Shown here: positions 1-8,313 of the stretch, piece by piece
How positions within the stretch are numbered: the stretch's first letter is position 1
Layout of the letters: every line of letters begins with the position of its first letter
From: JBHIKY01 sp042139015
Lineage (GTDB): Bacteria; Bacillota; Bacilli; Bacillales; Marinococcaceae
DNA: 55,969 nucleotides
Direction: 5' to 3'
NCBI RefSeq assembly: GCF_042139015.1
Contig: NZ_JBHIKY010000025.1
Span: forward strand, 1 to 55,969
Made by a program: the position numbers and the translations under genes
The notes under the pieces: model-generated
Told to the model about the DNA's origin: nothing
Databases searched by the model: none
Seen by the model: the letters and a program-made list of their open reading frames with translations, nothing else

Positions 1-2
1 TC

Positions 3-749
3 CGACTCATTCGGCGGTACCTGCAGGCAGGAGTCATGGAAAACGGTATGACAAAAGCAAATGACATGGGGACACCGCAAGGAAGTCCCTTAAGCACGCT
101 CCTATCTAATATTGTCCTGGATGAACTGGATAAGGAACTGGAAAAGAGGGGAGTCTCCTTTGTCCGTTACGCCGACGACTGCCAGATCTATGCAGGATCG
201 AAGAAAGCAGCCCAGAGGGTGTACCAAAACATGCTCACGTTTATCGAGAAGAAGCTGAAACTGAAAGTCAATCGAGAAAAGAGCAGAATCGACCGACCCT
301 GGAAACGGAAATTTCTTGGATTCAGCTTCACTCCGTCTGTCCAAGGAAAATCAAGAATTCGAATACACCAGAAGTCTATCGAAAGGGCAAAAGAACGGAT
401 ACGAGCGCTGACTTCCAGAAGAAAGAGTATCTCTATGAAAGTCCGCCTCGAAAAGTTGAACCTGTTCTTCACCGGATGGAAGAACTATTTCGGTCTCGCA
501 GAGACCCCGTCTACCTTTCGCAGGCTAATGGAATGGATACGACGAAGACTCCGGATGCTCAGGTGGAAGGAATGGAAGCGACCCAAAACACGAATCAGAG
601 AACTGACCGCTTTAGGAGTATCCAAAGCAAAAGCGCACCAGTGGGGGAACACAAGAAAAGGCTACTGGCGTATTGCCTGTAGCCCAATCCTCCACCATAC
701 GCTAAATGACCAATACTGGCGACGTATGGGATTAAAGTCGTTGATATAA
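3..749 (+). CDS. ltrA: Group II intron reverse transcriptase/maturase, 3' part
   Basis: C-terminal part of a group II intron-encoded protein; the frame is open to the left window edge, so the N-terminus lies outside. The visible part opens in the RT fingers/palm, keeps GTPQGSPLS and the catalytic YADD motif, then runs through the maturase (X) domain (FLGF, WKNYFGLA) to a basic tail ending in a natural stop. No obvious HNH endonuclease follows, which fits bacterial class C introns (inference). The protein splices and retrotransposes its own intron. Intron domains V and VI follow directly. No internal stop or frameshift is visible in this part. Confidence 0.93.
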   Translation, partial: RLIRRYLQAGVMENGMTKANDMGTPQGSPLSTLLSNIVLDELDKELEKRGVSFVRYADDCQIYAGSKKAAQRVYQNMLTFIEKKLKLKVNREKSRIDRPWKRKFLGFSFTPSVQGKSRIRIHQKSIERAKERIRALTSRRKSISMKVRLEKLNLFFTGWKNYFGLAETPSTFRRLMEWIRRRLRMLRWKEWKRPKTRIRELTALGVSKAKAHQWGNTRKGYWRIACSPILHHTLNDQYWRRMGLKSLI

Positions 750-768
750 CCACGTGGATTTTCATGAA

Positions 769-838
769 ACCGCCGAGTACGGATCCGTACGCTCGGTGGT
801 GTGAGAGGTCGGGGGTTAATCACCCCCTCCTACTCGAT
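769..838 (+). mobile_element. Group II intron 3' end (domains V and VI)
   Basis: Positions 769-800 fold into a domain V-like hairpin (CCGAGTACG pairing with CGTACGCTCGG). A second hairpin with arms GGGGGT/ACCCCC at 811-826 lies in the domain VI position. The segment ends CCTACTCGAT, a common class C intron 3' terminus. The exact last intron base (about 836-840) is not certain. The 5' exon junction is outside the window. Confidence 0.8.
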
Positions 839-1044
839 TGGAAACAAAAGGGGGGCGGAAAGGGATTATAGAAGCCAGAGAGCACTTACAGAATGGGAAA
901 AGCGTTTTAGTTGTCAAAAGGCTGATGCCGGCGGACGACGGCACGACAGACTGATCCAAAAGAACAAACCGTCTTTTGGTCATTCTGTGCGTGTCGCTTT
1001 GGTTCTAAACGGATCGATAACCACGGTCTGTACGGCTGACGTCG

Positions 1045-1227
1045 ACTTGCCGTGCTCGCCGAATTGATCCACTGAATCCAGAATCTAAACGATTACAAGC
1101 CGGGAGGGCTGTCATAACAATGGTTAATGAGTGCCTGAGAGAAAGAAATAGCTTTTCCATTGAAACCACTCTGTCTGGAAAAAATATTATAGCCCAAATG
1201 GAGAGAGCGAAAAAAATGGATTTGTAA
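1045..1227 (+). pseudogene. Zeta-toxin-like ATPase remnant
   Basis: Reading from about 1045 gives RRIDPLNPES, LQAGR and FSIETTLSGKNI, which is the internal region of zeta-toxin-type (predicted ABC-type) kinases: substrate loop, then the conserved IETTLSG strand. A frameshift at about 1048 precedes it: the upstream frame reads VCTADVDL, matching the expected xxNADxLARRIDP. A stop at 1225 ends it long before the family's usual length of about 190 residues, and no P-loop is preserved upstream. It lies just 3' of the group II intron. Clearly a broken fragment; family assignment rests on the IETTLSG stretch. Confidence 0.6.
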
Positions 1228-1501
1228 CACTACAATTTACTACCAGAAATATAAAAAGAAGTATTCAAATTTATTGAACTAAAACCCACAAATAAAACTG
1301 TAGACACGGCGAATCGGATTGACTACTTCATATTGAATATTTGCAAAATACATAGAAATGTTGAGAAGTGTGTAATAATACCAGAAAGTGCTAAGTTTAT
1401 AGAAGGAATAAGATAAAATAGATTTATCGTTTAGGTGGAATAAAAACAACAGCTTTTATACTAGTTTGCTAATATTAAGGTCATGTAGTTCGAGTATGGT
1501 T
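1228..1501. other. AT-rich gap without a recognisable gene
   Basis: Nothing here can be supported as a gene. Short open stretches follow the zeta-toxin remnant and may be its decayed tail, but no conserved motif is visible. Confidence 0.4.
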
Positions 1502-1636
1502 TTAATTCACTGGTGTATAGAGACGTTCTTCTAATGCTTCTTTTAAGATATCAACAAAGTCATCACTAAGCTTTAATTCCTTAGCCTTCGTGTATGCTTC
1601 CAGTAATTCAGAAGTTGATAATTCTTCTAATACCAT
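1502..1636 (-). CDS. Sda-like small protein (44 aa)
   Basis: A 44-residue reading frame starting MVLEELSTSELLEAYTKAKE and containing SDDFVDILKEALEERL. The pattern LS-x3-L-x2-AY-x-KA-x-x-L-x-L-x-x-DF-x2-L-x5-R matches the helical hairpin of Sda, the checkpoint inhibitor of sporulation histidine kinases in Bacillus. Start chosen at the second ATG because AGGA lies 9 nt upstream; the first ATG, 9 nt earlier, abuts that AGGA and is too close. Stands alone, flanked by non-coding DNA on both sides. It would bind the dimerisation domain of a sporulation kinase if it works like Sda (inference). It is diverged from chromosomal sda, so it may be an island-borne paralogue. Confidence 0.6.
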   Translation of the reverse strand: MVLEELSTSELLEAYTKAKELKLSDDFVDILKEALEERLYTPVN

Positions 1637-2309
1637 GTAAACCATTCCTACTCATATATTCTCACGATGCAAATTTTAACTTAAATTCGTGCTTTTAAAA
1701 ATAACTATTCTATTAAAATCATATTACAGATTAGTAGGTTGATCCTTATTGGCTAAAAAATCGTTTTTTGAAAGTTGATCGCTTTTCATTTTTATCGGTT
1801 TAACGAAGTCAAGTCATCAGGAGATCATAATCTTCATATTCCCGTAACGAATTTTGATAGATGACATAAGATTGAGAAAGTTAAGAAGAAACCGAACTGG
1901 ATGATTTGATGCCTAATATAGCAGGATTTCACAGTGTTTGTGAATCAATATTCCCCGAGAAAGAATTTAGGGATGACTCAAAGTCTTTCTTTTGACCTCG
2001 CAGAACACAATATTCGCGTAAAAATTAGCTGAGGGAAATATCTCCAAATATAAGAATAAAAATAATGAGTAGTCTACCCTATTTTTATCGAGTGGGAAAG
2101 TTTTGCTCTTAAGAAACAATGATTACAAGGGCTGAAACAAAAAATTTTAGTCTCGACTTTGGTGGTTAAAATCACAACCAAAAAGGTTAAAAACAGTTTA
2201 CATTATTCCAAAAATAATCCCGTATCACCATAAAAGTGGTACGAGATAATTGTTTTGGTACATCCCTGTCATCTACGAAATAGAAGCAAAGCTCTCCTGT
2301 TACTAAACA
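1637..2309. other. Intergenic, no gene supported
   Basis: About 670 bp with no convincing gene on either strand. A short open stretch near 1893-1996 (reading MPNIAGFHSVCESIF and a stop) has no ribosome binding site and may be a gene relic. Imperfect hairpins occur near 2165-2195 and 2222-2246. I see nothing further. Confidence 0.4.
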
Positions 2310-2465
2310 TTAGCTACTTTTTGAAATATTATCATTCTCTTCTTTTGATTTTCTTTCTTCGAGCCTTTTCTCTAGCTCATCCATAGCAATTGCATCGCTT
2401 ATCAGTTCTTCTTTATTTTCTTTAATAAGTTCTTCTAAAGTAGAACGTTTTGGTTTTCTCATCAT
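2310..2465 (-). CDS. FbpB-family small basic protein (51 aa)
   Basis: Reads MMRKPKRSTLEELIKENKEE followed by a helical Lys/Glu-rich stretch to KEENDNISKSS. The pattern (M)RKxKR-x-(S/T)xEELxxxNKxEL-x6-ALexiExRLexR is that of FbpB, the small Fur-regulated protein of Bacillus that assists the sRNA FsrA in the iron-sparing response. A strong AAGGAGGG lies 6 nt before the first of two tandem ATGs, which decides the start. No clear Fur box was found upstream. The neighbours are not iron genes, so the role is inferred from the family alone. Confidence 0.7.
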   Translation of the reverse strand: MMRKPKRSTLEELIKENKEELISDAIAMDELEKRLEERKSKEENDNISKSS

Positions 2466-3148
2466 TCACGCCCTCCTTTTTATGTTAATCTGCGCTCTCC
2501 ACTTTTCTATTGTAACGATAAACATAGTAAATATGTTGGGAAAAGTTTAAAGAATTTTTGAACAATTATGATGATTGAAACACGTATATGGAAAAAACGA
2601 ATTAACTCCTCTTTTCTAAACAACCCCTTAATAATGGGGAATTCCACTCAACATTCATAATTTCAATTACCGTACTTAAAAAATTAAATAAAAATAAAAA
2701 AATATTCGTTTGCCCATGATAAGTCAGCCATAAGAAGTTTCTACACCAAGTGGTAGATTAATAAAAGGGACATCCGGTCTTTCTTCAGGAAAACGTATAA
2801 TGGAATTATCACATTTAATAAAAAAAGTATAAATGAACACAGATACGTAATACTTAAACGTAACAGTTTATTTGAACCCTTCACCCGCTTCTTTTCTTTC
2901 ATTCTAGGGTACTGCCGACAAAACGCGGATATTATACGATAAGACATTTTTTGGAAATAAAAACCCTGATTTTTCTACGCTAAGCAGAAGAATCAGGGTT
3001 TAATATTTTCTTCGTATTCTTTTGTGGGTATTCGGATTATCGTGTAGAAGACCTTAAAATATTTTCTTTTTAAATTAATATATAGGAACCTGACTGTTCA
3101 TAATCAACAGGTTCCTATATCATTTATGCCTTAGACTGATAAAATTGC
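2466..3148. other. AT-rich intergenic region with two hairpins
   Basis: Contains the FbpB-like gene's upstream region. There is an open stretch at 2741-2947 (minus strand) with no ribosome binding site, and two hairpins: AAACCCTGATT/AATCAGGGTTT at 2961-3001 and ATATAGGAACCTG/CAGGTTCCTATAT at 3080-3120. The second lies 28 bp past the end of the LysR gene and may terminate it. Confidence 0.4.
3080..3120 (-). terminator. Possible terminator of the LysR gene
   Basis: Perfect 13-bp arms (ATATAGGAACCTG / CAGGTTCCTATAT) around a 15-nt loop, just downstream of the minus-strand LysR gene. The sequence after the stem is AT-rich rather than a clean T tract, so termination is likely but unproven. Confidence 0.45.
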
Positions 3149-4051
3149 TTAAAGTGAAGGTTGATTGTTTTGTTTGCGAAATTCGCTAAAATAATGATAC
3201 ACAAAATCTTGAAATTTACGTGCCGCAATGGACAAGTATCGATCTTCGAGCCATGCTATTTGGTAGGTACGCTGACAAAATGGCTTATCAATATGCAAAA
3301 GGCGAAAAGGTACATTTTTATCTTCTATTAAAGTTTCTGGCAAAAAAGCAACACCAATACCGGTGCGAATGAAATGACTTATTGCAGAAAGTTCGTCAAC
3401 TTCACAAACTACATTTGGAGTAAAACCTTCTTTTTTACAAAAATCATCCGTCATTGCCCGAAAAGGATTCCCATCTTTTATACTTATAAAAGCATCGTCA
3501 GATAACTCGCTCAGGTCGACACTTTTCCGGTTAGCGAATCGATGCTTGAAAGGAACAGCTAGTAATATTTCTTCAGTGAGAAAGGATTGCCCGCTTATTC
3601 CTTCTACTTCAAGTGGTGGAAAAGTAATGCAAAAATCGATATCGCCATTTCTTAGTTGTTTCACCTTTTCGTATGTTGAAGCTTGGCTGATTTGGAGTTT
3701 AATATCAGGATGCTCCGATATGAAAGAGCCTATGAGGTCAGAAAAACATTTATGAGTGGTTGTTGATAAATAAACACGCCCTCGTTCCATCCCCGCAAGA
3801 TCCTCGACTTCTTTTCTCCCTTCTTCAAGTGCCGAAAGTGCAATCTCCACTTTTTTCAAAAATACCTTTCCAAACGAATTGAGTCGGATATTCCTTCCCT
3901 TACGGTCAAATAATGGTACACCCAAATCCTCTTCCAATCGGGCAATGGTTTTACTGAGAGCGGGTTGCGCAATGCGAATTTCTTGCGCCGCTTTTGTCAT
4001 ATGTTCTAACCTGGCAACCATTCGAAAATATTGTAGTTGCAACAGTTCCAT
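3149..4051 (-). CDS. LysR-family transcriptional regulator
   Basis: 300 aa, the normal LysR size. Residues 1-60 form the winged HTH (MELLQLQYFRMVARLEHMTK, then AAQEIRIAQPALSKTIARLE). Residues about 90-295 form the periplasmic-binding-like effector domain, ending FQDFVYHYF. I chose the internal ATG at 4051, because AGGAGG lies 7 nt before it; the ATG nine codons earlier has no such site. Transcribed divergently from a VOC/oxidoreductase pair across a 135-bp AT-rich gap, the classic arrangement for a LysR protein controlling its neighbour. Effector unknown. Confidence 0.92.
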   Translation of the reverse strand: MELLQLQYFRMVARLEHMTKAAQEIRIAQPALSKTIARLEEDLGVPLFDRKGRNIRLNSFGKVFLKKVEIALSALEEGRKEVEDLAGMERGRVYLSTTTHKCFSDLIGSFISEHPDIKLQISQASTYEKVKQLRNGDIDFCITFPPLEVEGISGQSFLTEEILLAVPFKHRFANRKSVDLSELSDDAFISIKDGNPFRAMTDDFCKKEGFTPNVVCEVDELSAISHFIRTGIGVAFLPETLIEDKNVPFRLLHIDKPFCQRTYQIAWLEDRYLSIAARKFQDFVYHYFSEFRKQNNQPSL

Positions 4052-4186
4052 TTTTGCTCCTCCTATTAATATACTCAAGGTTATATATTTATATAAATAT
4101 ATATATTTTAATTTATTTATTATTTATCATAAGATAATTATTACAAGATAACAACAGATTTTACTGGCAAGAAGGAGATGTAACCG

Positions 4187-4525
4187 ATGAAACTAAACCA
4201 CATGAATCTTACTGTCACTGACGTTAATGCTACTCGAAAGTTTTTTGAGAAATATTTTAACGTTCAGACCAAAGGTAATCATAGCGATTCATTCGCTATA
4301 ATGGTCGATGAAGACGGATTTTTGCTCGCCTTAATGAAAGGTTCCAATGTCGACTACCCCAAGTCTTTTCATATAGGTTTTGAACAGGAGAGCAAAGAGC
4401 ATGTAAATGAAATCAATCAACGATTAAAGGATGATGGATATAATGTAAAACCGCCAATAAGGACTCATCGTTGGACTTTCTATGTTAAAGCTCCTGGTGG
4501 ATTTACTGTTGAGGTTTTCAGCTGA
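4187..4525 (+). CDS. VOC-family protein (glyoxalase/bleomycin resistance fold)
   Basis: 112 aa, one VOC module pair. The N-terminal strand MKLNHMNLTVTDVNATRKFF carries the first metal-ligand His (H5), and the C-terminal FYVKAPGGFTVEVF carries the terminal Glu ligand. AAGGAG sits 9 nt before the ATG. These proteins bind a divalent metal and act on, or sequester, small molecules; the substrate cannot be read from the sequence. It lies between a divergent LysR gene and an MDR oxidoreductase, probably as one regulated unit (inference). Confidence 0.85.
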   Translation: MKLNHMNLTVTDVNATRKFFEKYFNVQTKGNHSDSFAIMVDEDGFLLALMKGSNVDYPKSFHIGFEQESKEHVNEINQRLKDDGYNVKPPIRTHRWTFYVKAPGGFTVEVFS

Positions 4526-4589
4526 CTAAAGAAACATCCGATAACCTTTTATAGAAATGTAAGTGGAATTTGAAAAGGAGAGATGTTAT

Positions 4590-5507
4590 ATGCGAGTAGC
4601 AGCATTTTCTAGTTATGGGCCTCCGGAAGTGTTGCGAGTAATGGAATTTGATGACCCACAAGTTGGAGCAGGTCAAGTTCGAGTTCGGGTCAAAACTGCT
4701 GGCGTCCAACCGTTTGATTGTGCTGTACGCAATAGTGGTTGGACACCACCGGGACTAAAGATCATTTTCCCACAGATTCTTGGCAACGAGTTCTCTGGAA
4801 TGATCGATCATGTCGGGGAAGATGTCACAGGCTTTAATGTCGGCGATGAGGTGTTAGGCTGGGCGTTAATGACTTGTTATGCCGAATATGTAGTCGTAAG
4901 TATCGATCAAATTGTACAAAAGCCACAGGGTATGCCTTGGGAGCATGCTGGTGTTATAACAGCCTCTGGCCAAACCGCTCACACGGCATTACGTGAGCTA
5001 GATGTTGGCAAGGGGGACACCGTATTGATTCACGCTGCAGCTGGTGGAGTTGGTACCTTCGCAGTACAACTGGCACAAGCATGGGGAGCAGCAACAGTCA
5101 TCGGCACCGCCAGCGAACGCAATCACGATTACCTTCGTTCACTAGGTGCAATCCCTGTTACCTATGGAGAAGGACTTGTCGACAGAGTACGTTCACTCTC
5201 CCCGAAAGGTGTAGACGTTGCCTTTGATGCCGCTGGGGGTGACGCTTTGGAAGCTTCAGTGAAGCTTGTCGAAAACAAGAAGCGTATTGGCACAATTGTT
5301 GCGTTCGATCTTGTAGAGGAACTTGGTGTTCGCCCTATACGAAGCGAACGTTCAACTGATCGGCTTTCTGAACTCGTTAACCTTTACATTCAAGGGAAGA
5401 TAAACATACACATTAGAAATACATTCCCACTTGATGACGTTGTAAAGGCACATCGAGAAGTCGAAACTGGTCACGGTTACGGAAAAATTGTACTGACAAT
5501 CGACTAG
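4590..5507 (+). CDS. Zinc-independent quinone/NADPH oxidoreductase (MDR superfamily)
   Basis: 305 aa. N-terminal GroES-like domain (YGPPEVLRV, GVQPFDCAVRNS, GNEFSGMI, GDEVLGW), then a Rossmann domain with HAAAGGVGTFAVQLA and a C-terminal HREVETGHGYGKIVL. The catalytic zinc Cys of true alcohol dehydrogenases is absent, so this is a quinone oxidoreductase-like enzyme using NADPH. The start is set by AAAAGGAG 9 nt before the ATG at 4590; an upstream in-frame ATG lacks a site. Follows the VOC gene by 64 bp, probably co-transcribed. Confidence 0.9.
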   Translation: MRVAAFSSYGPPEVLRVMEFDDPQVGAGQVRVRVKTAGVQPFDCAVRNSGWTPPGLKIIFPQILGNEFSGMIDHVGEDVTGFNVGDEVLGWALMTCYAEYVVVSIDQIVQKPQGMPWEHAGVITASGQTAHTALRELDVGKGDTVLIHAAAGGVGTFAVQLAQAWGAATVIGTASERNHDYLRSLGAIPVTYGEGLVDRVRSLSPKGVDVAFDAAGGDALEASVKLVENKKRIGTIVAFDLVEELGVRPIRSERSTDRLSELVNLYIQGKINIHIRNTFPLDDVVKAHREVETGHGYGKIVLTID

Positions 5508-5545
5508 ATATGTTGTTAAACCGTATTTTTAGAGACTGATAACTG

Positions 5546-5583
5546 GAGGCTGTCCCCAAAAATTTACTTTTGGTGACAACCTC
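5546..5583 (+). terminator. Rho-independent terminator
   Basis: Imperfect stem GAGGCTGTCCCCAAAA / TTTTGGTGACAACCTC followed by TTTTT, 38 bp after the oxidoreductase gene. Confidence 0.75.
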
Positions 5584-5659
5584 TTTTTCATTTCTCTTTA
5601 ATCCTTAACAACTAAAGGTAAGGCGGATTAATACAACTATCATGAAAGGAAAAAAATAA

Positions 5660-5833
5660 ATGATAACCAATATGCTCAACCTGCCAAACTTTATTATTCT
5701 TGATATGACAGAGAGTGAGAGTGATTACCGATTCTTAGTAGAGACAAGTCCTACACCACCCTCACACTGTCACTTTAGCTATTTTCGATTGCTTTTCGTA
5801 ATACAAAAGTTAAAAATATCATATATTTGCTAG
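5660..5833 (+). pseudogene. ISL3-family transposase N-terminal remnant
   Basis: Reads MITNMLNLPNFIILDMTESE, then SDYRFLVETSPTPPSHC. This matches the start of ISL3-family transposases (LLNLPxxxVLDxxExExDYRFxVExxxxPxxCPxC), which leads into a zinc-finger. Homology stops at the first zinc-finger Cys, after which the frame runs into unrelated sequence and a stop. No DDE domain remains. Confidence 0.7.
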
Positions 5834-5870
5834 CCTCACATTCGTTCGCAGAGCGTTTGAGAGGCTTTTT
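5832..5870 (+). terminator. Terminator hairpin
   Basis: AGCCTC...GAGGCT stem with TTTTTT after it. It resembles the hairpins at 31034 and 31349 and may belong to an insertion sequence end. Confidence 0.6.
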
Positions 5871-5942
5871 TGTTGTTACTTAACTCAAGCTCAAGAGGTT
5901 GTTGGGCTTACCCATAAGAACCATAGGTTGTTTCTACTACCT

Positions 5943-5970
5943 TTGACAAAATAGCTTAAGATGTTATTAT
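5943..5970 (+). promoter_or_regulatory. SigA-type promoter of the BCCT operon
   Basis: Perfect -35 TTGACA (5943-5948), 16-bp spacer, -10 TATTAT (5965-5970). It lies 67 bp upstream of the transporter start and overlaps the first operator. Confidence 0.75.
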
Positions 5971-6000
5971 GAACATGTTCATAATATGAACGTATTCATA
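5967..6000 (+). promoter_or_regulatory. Twin palindromic operators, likely TetR sites
   Basis: A perfect 18-bp palindrome TTATGAACATGTTCATAA (5967-5984) abuts a second one, TATGAACGTATTCATA (5985-6000; 6-bp arms, 4-bp centre). The first overlaps the -10 box, so occupancy would block transcription. The TetR gene second in this operon is the obvious candidate to bind here (inference). Confidence 0.75.
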
Positions 6001-6036
6001 TTGGTAGAATATTAAATTTTTTATAGGGGGAAGAGA

Positions 6037-7587
6037 ATGCAAAAAAATAAGGTTGATCATTCCATTTTTTGGCCATCGATCACTTTAATTGTTGTAGCAA
6101 CGGTTTTGTTAGTGGTCTTCCGGGGTACGGCAGGTCCAGTTATATCAAACATGATGACAGGGATTACATTCCGTTTAGACTGGGCATTTGAGTTTTTGAC
6201 AATTGGACTTTTCGTTATTCTTCTTTGGTTGATATTTGGGAGATGTGGAAAAATTAAACTGGGTAATGCAGAGGACCGGCCTGAATTTTCTCGTTTTAGC
6301 TGGGGAGGAATGCTTTTTTGTGCCAGTATGGGAACTAGTATCATGTTCTGGTCTATTGTTGAACCTTTGTATTATTACACGGGACCACCTTTTGGAATAG
6401 AAGGTAAAAGTACAGAGAGTGCTGAATTCGCAGTTAGTTATGGATTATTTCATTGGGGAATTTCTGCTTGGGCCCTTTACGCACTTCCAGCAGTTGTTAT
6501 GGCCTATAGTTTCTTTGTAAGGAAGAATCACTCATTGAAAATAAGTGCAGCATGTCGAGGAGTATTGGGTAAACATGCGGATGGATTCCTGGGGAAAGCG
6601 ATTGATGTTCTAGTCATATGGAGTATGATTGGGGGACTCGGGACATCATTGGGACTTGGTGTGCCAATGGTGGCAGCCGTGCTTGGTAACCTGTTGGGAA
6701 TTGAGCCTTCTTTATGGCTGAATATTGTCATTATTATTATTTGGACGTTTATTTTCAGCTCCAGTGCTTATTTAGGATTATACAAAGGAATTAGAAAGTT
6801 AAGTGATTGGAATGTATATATGGCACTAGGCATTGCTTTGTTCGTCATTATTGTAGGCCCCACCCTTTTTATCTTATCTTATTTTACCAACAGTTTTGGT
6901 CTGATGCTTGATAACTTTATGAAAATGAGCTTATATACGGACCCAATCAATAAAGGTGGATTTCCGCAAGCTTGGACCGTTTTCTATTGGGCCTGGTTTG
7001 CAGCTACAGCCCCTTTCATTGGTATTTTCGTTGCCCGTATCTCAAAAGGAAGAAGCTTGAGGGAATTGGTTTCTAATGTTCTTTTATGGGGATCCGCAGG
7101 CAGTTGGCTGTACTTTGGAGTGTTCGGCGGGTATGCGATGGATCTTGAATTAAACACTCCATTGGATCTAACTAAGATATTAACTGAACAAGGAGGACCT
7201 GCAGTAATAGTGGAAGTATTAAATTCGCTGCCATTATCTATTGTTGTTTCAATCTTCTTTGTTATATTAGGGTTCATATTTTTAGCAACCTCCCTGGATT
7301 CAGCAAGCTACGTGATCGCTAGTGTGGCGACGAAAGAATTGCACGATCAGGATGAACCAGCTCGCTGGCACCGTCTCCTATGGGGGGTATTACTTTCTGC
7401 ACTAGCTATTAGCTTGACCATAGTAGGGGGGCTGGATGTGGTTCAAACCTCTTCAGTCTTAGTTTCCGTACCAGTACTGATCATGTACGCTTTAATGACC
7501 ATGTCTTTAGTCAAATGGTTGAAGGAAGATGAAAGTATTCATATTTATATAAATACAAAAACTGTACAAAAGGAAGTGAATAAATGA
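6037..7587 (+). CDS. BCCT-family transporter (betaine/carnitine/choline type)
   Basis: 516 aa with about 12 membrane segments, the normal BCCT size. The substrate-binding segment reads MGTSIMFWSIVEPLYYY, and the signature WTVFYWAWFAATAPFIGIF followed by VARISKGR lies near residues 313-340. BCCT proteins import quaternary ammonium compounds with Na+ or H+, or exchange them. The MGTS in TM3 differs from the GMGIG typical of Na+-coupled betaine carriers such as BetP, so a catabolic substrate rather than an osmolyte is possible (inference). First gene of an operon with tetR (4-nt overlap, ATGA) and a CocE hydrolase. The RBS is AGGGGGAAGAGA. Confidence 0.93.
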   Translation: MQKNKVDHSIFWPSITLIVVATVLLVVFRGTAGPVISNMMTGITFRLDWAFEFLTIGLFVILLWLIFGRCGKIKLGNAEDRPEFSRFSWGGMLFCASMGTSIMFWSIVEPLYYYTGPPFGIEGKSTESAEFAVSYGLFHWGISAWALYALPAVVMAYSFFVRKNHSLKISAACRGVLGKHADGFLGKAIDVLVIWSMIGGLGTSLGLGVPMVAAVLGNLLGIEPSLWLNIVIIIIWTFIFSSSAYLGLYKGIRKLSDWNVYMALGIALFVIIVGPTLFILSYFTNSFGLMLDNFMKMSLYTDPINKGGFPQAWTVFYWAWFAATAPFIGIFVARISKGRSLRELVSNVLLWGSAGSWLYFGVFGGYAMDLELNTPLDLTKILTEQGGPAVIVEVLNSLPLSIVVSIFFVILGFIFLATSLDSASYVIASVATKELHDQDEPARWHRLLWGVLLSALAISLTIVGGLDVVQTSSVLVSVPVLIMYALMTMSLVKWLKEDESIHIYINTKTVQKEVNK

Positions 7588-8294
7588 CAGCTGGACGTAA
7601 AGGGGTTCAAAGAGCTCGGATGTGGAAGTATTTTCTAGATGCTGCTACTCAAACGATTGAAGAAGAAGGGATTGATCAAGTAACGATACGAAAAATTGCG
7701 GCACGTGCTGGTTTTACTAGTTCTACGGCCTACAATTACTTTAAAGATTTGTCCCATCTGAAATTTTTTGCTGCCATGAGGTTCACAAAAGATTATACAG
7801 ATGAACTGCCCTCGTATATGGAAAAAGGTACAAACACTATTGAGAAATGGTTATATTCTTGGGAGTGTTTTTGTAAGCACTCTTTTAAAGAACCTCGAAT
7901 CTACTCGGTTATTTTTATGGATGATCTAGGTTATTCACCGGAAGATTTATTAGATGATTATTACAAAATTTATGAGAGTGAGTTAATTGGACTGCCTTTA
8001 GAAATCAAATCGATCATTATGAAGCATAACTTTTCTAAGAGGAGTGCTCTGTTCATTCAACAAGCTGTAGAGGAAGGGTATCTAAATCAAGAGGATGTTG
8101 ATTTGATTTCTGATCTTACTTTGATGGTCTGGAAAGGGATGATGAATACCTATTTAAATAATAGGTCTAACTCATCAAAAGAAGAAGCGGCCAAACAAAC
8201 GATCTACTTTTTATCTAAAAATATAATGAGATTTGTTACGCCAGAGTATAAAGAAAAAATTAACTATGTCATACCTGACGACTTCAGTTCATGA
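7584..8294 (+). CDS. TetR-family transcriptional regulator
   Basis: 236 aa. The N-terminal HTH spans about residues 14-60 (AATQTIEEEGIDQVTIRKIA, then AARAGFTSSTAYNYFKDLSH), followed by an all-helical ligand domain. The start overlaps the stop of the BCCT gene (ATGA), showing translational coupling. It probably represses the operon through the twin palindromes at 5967-6000, released by the transported compound or its hydrolysis product (inference). The ligand domain is not assignable to a named subfamily. Confidence 0.9.
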   Translation: MTAGRKGVQRARMWKYFLDAATQTIEEEGIDQVTIRKIAARAGFTSSTAYNYFKDLSHLKFFAAMRFTKDYTDELPSYMEKGTNTIEKWLYSWECFCKHSFKEPRIYSVIFMDDLGYSPEDLLDDYYKIYESELIGLPLEIKSIIMKHNFSKRSALFIQQAVEEGYLNQEDVDLISDLTLMVWKGMMNTYLNNRSNSSKEEAAKQTIYFLSKNIMRFVTPEYKEKINYVIPDDFSS

Positions 8295-8313
8295 TCATAA
8301 GGGAGAGAGAAAA

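Noticed and set aside
801..1067. 88-codon open frame after the group II intron
   Set aside because: Starts inside intron domain VI, has no ribosome site, and only its last residues (TADVDL) make sense, as part of the zeta-toxin relic before a frameshift.
2741..2947. 68-codon hydrophobic minus-strand open frame
   Set aside because: No ribosome binding site, isolated and AT-driven hydrophobicity; no homology recognised.
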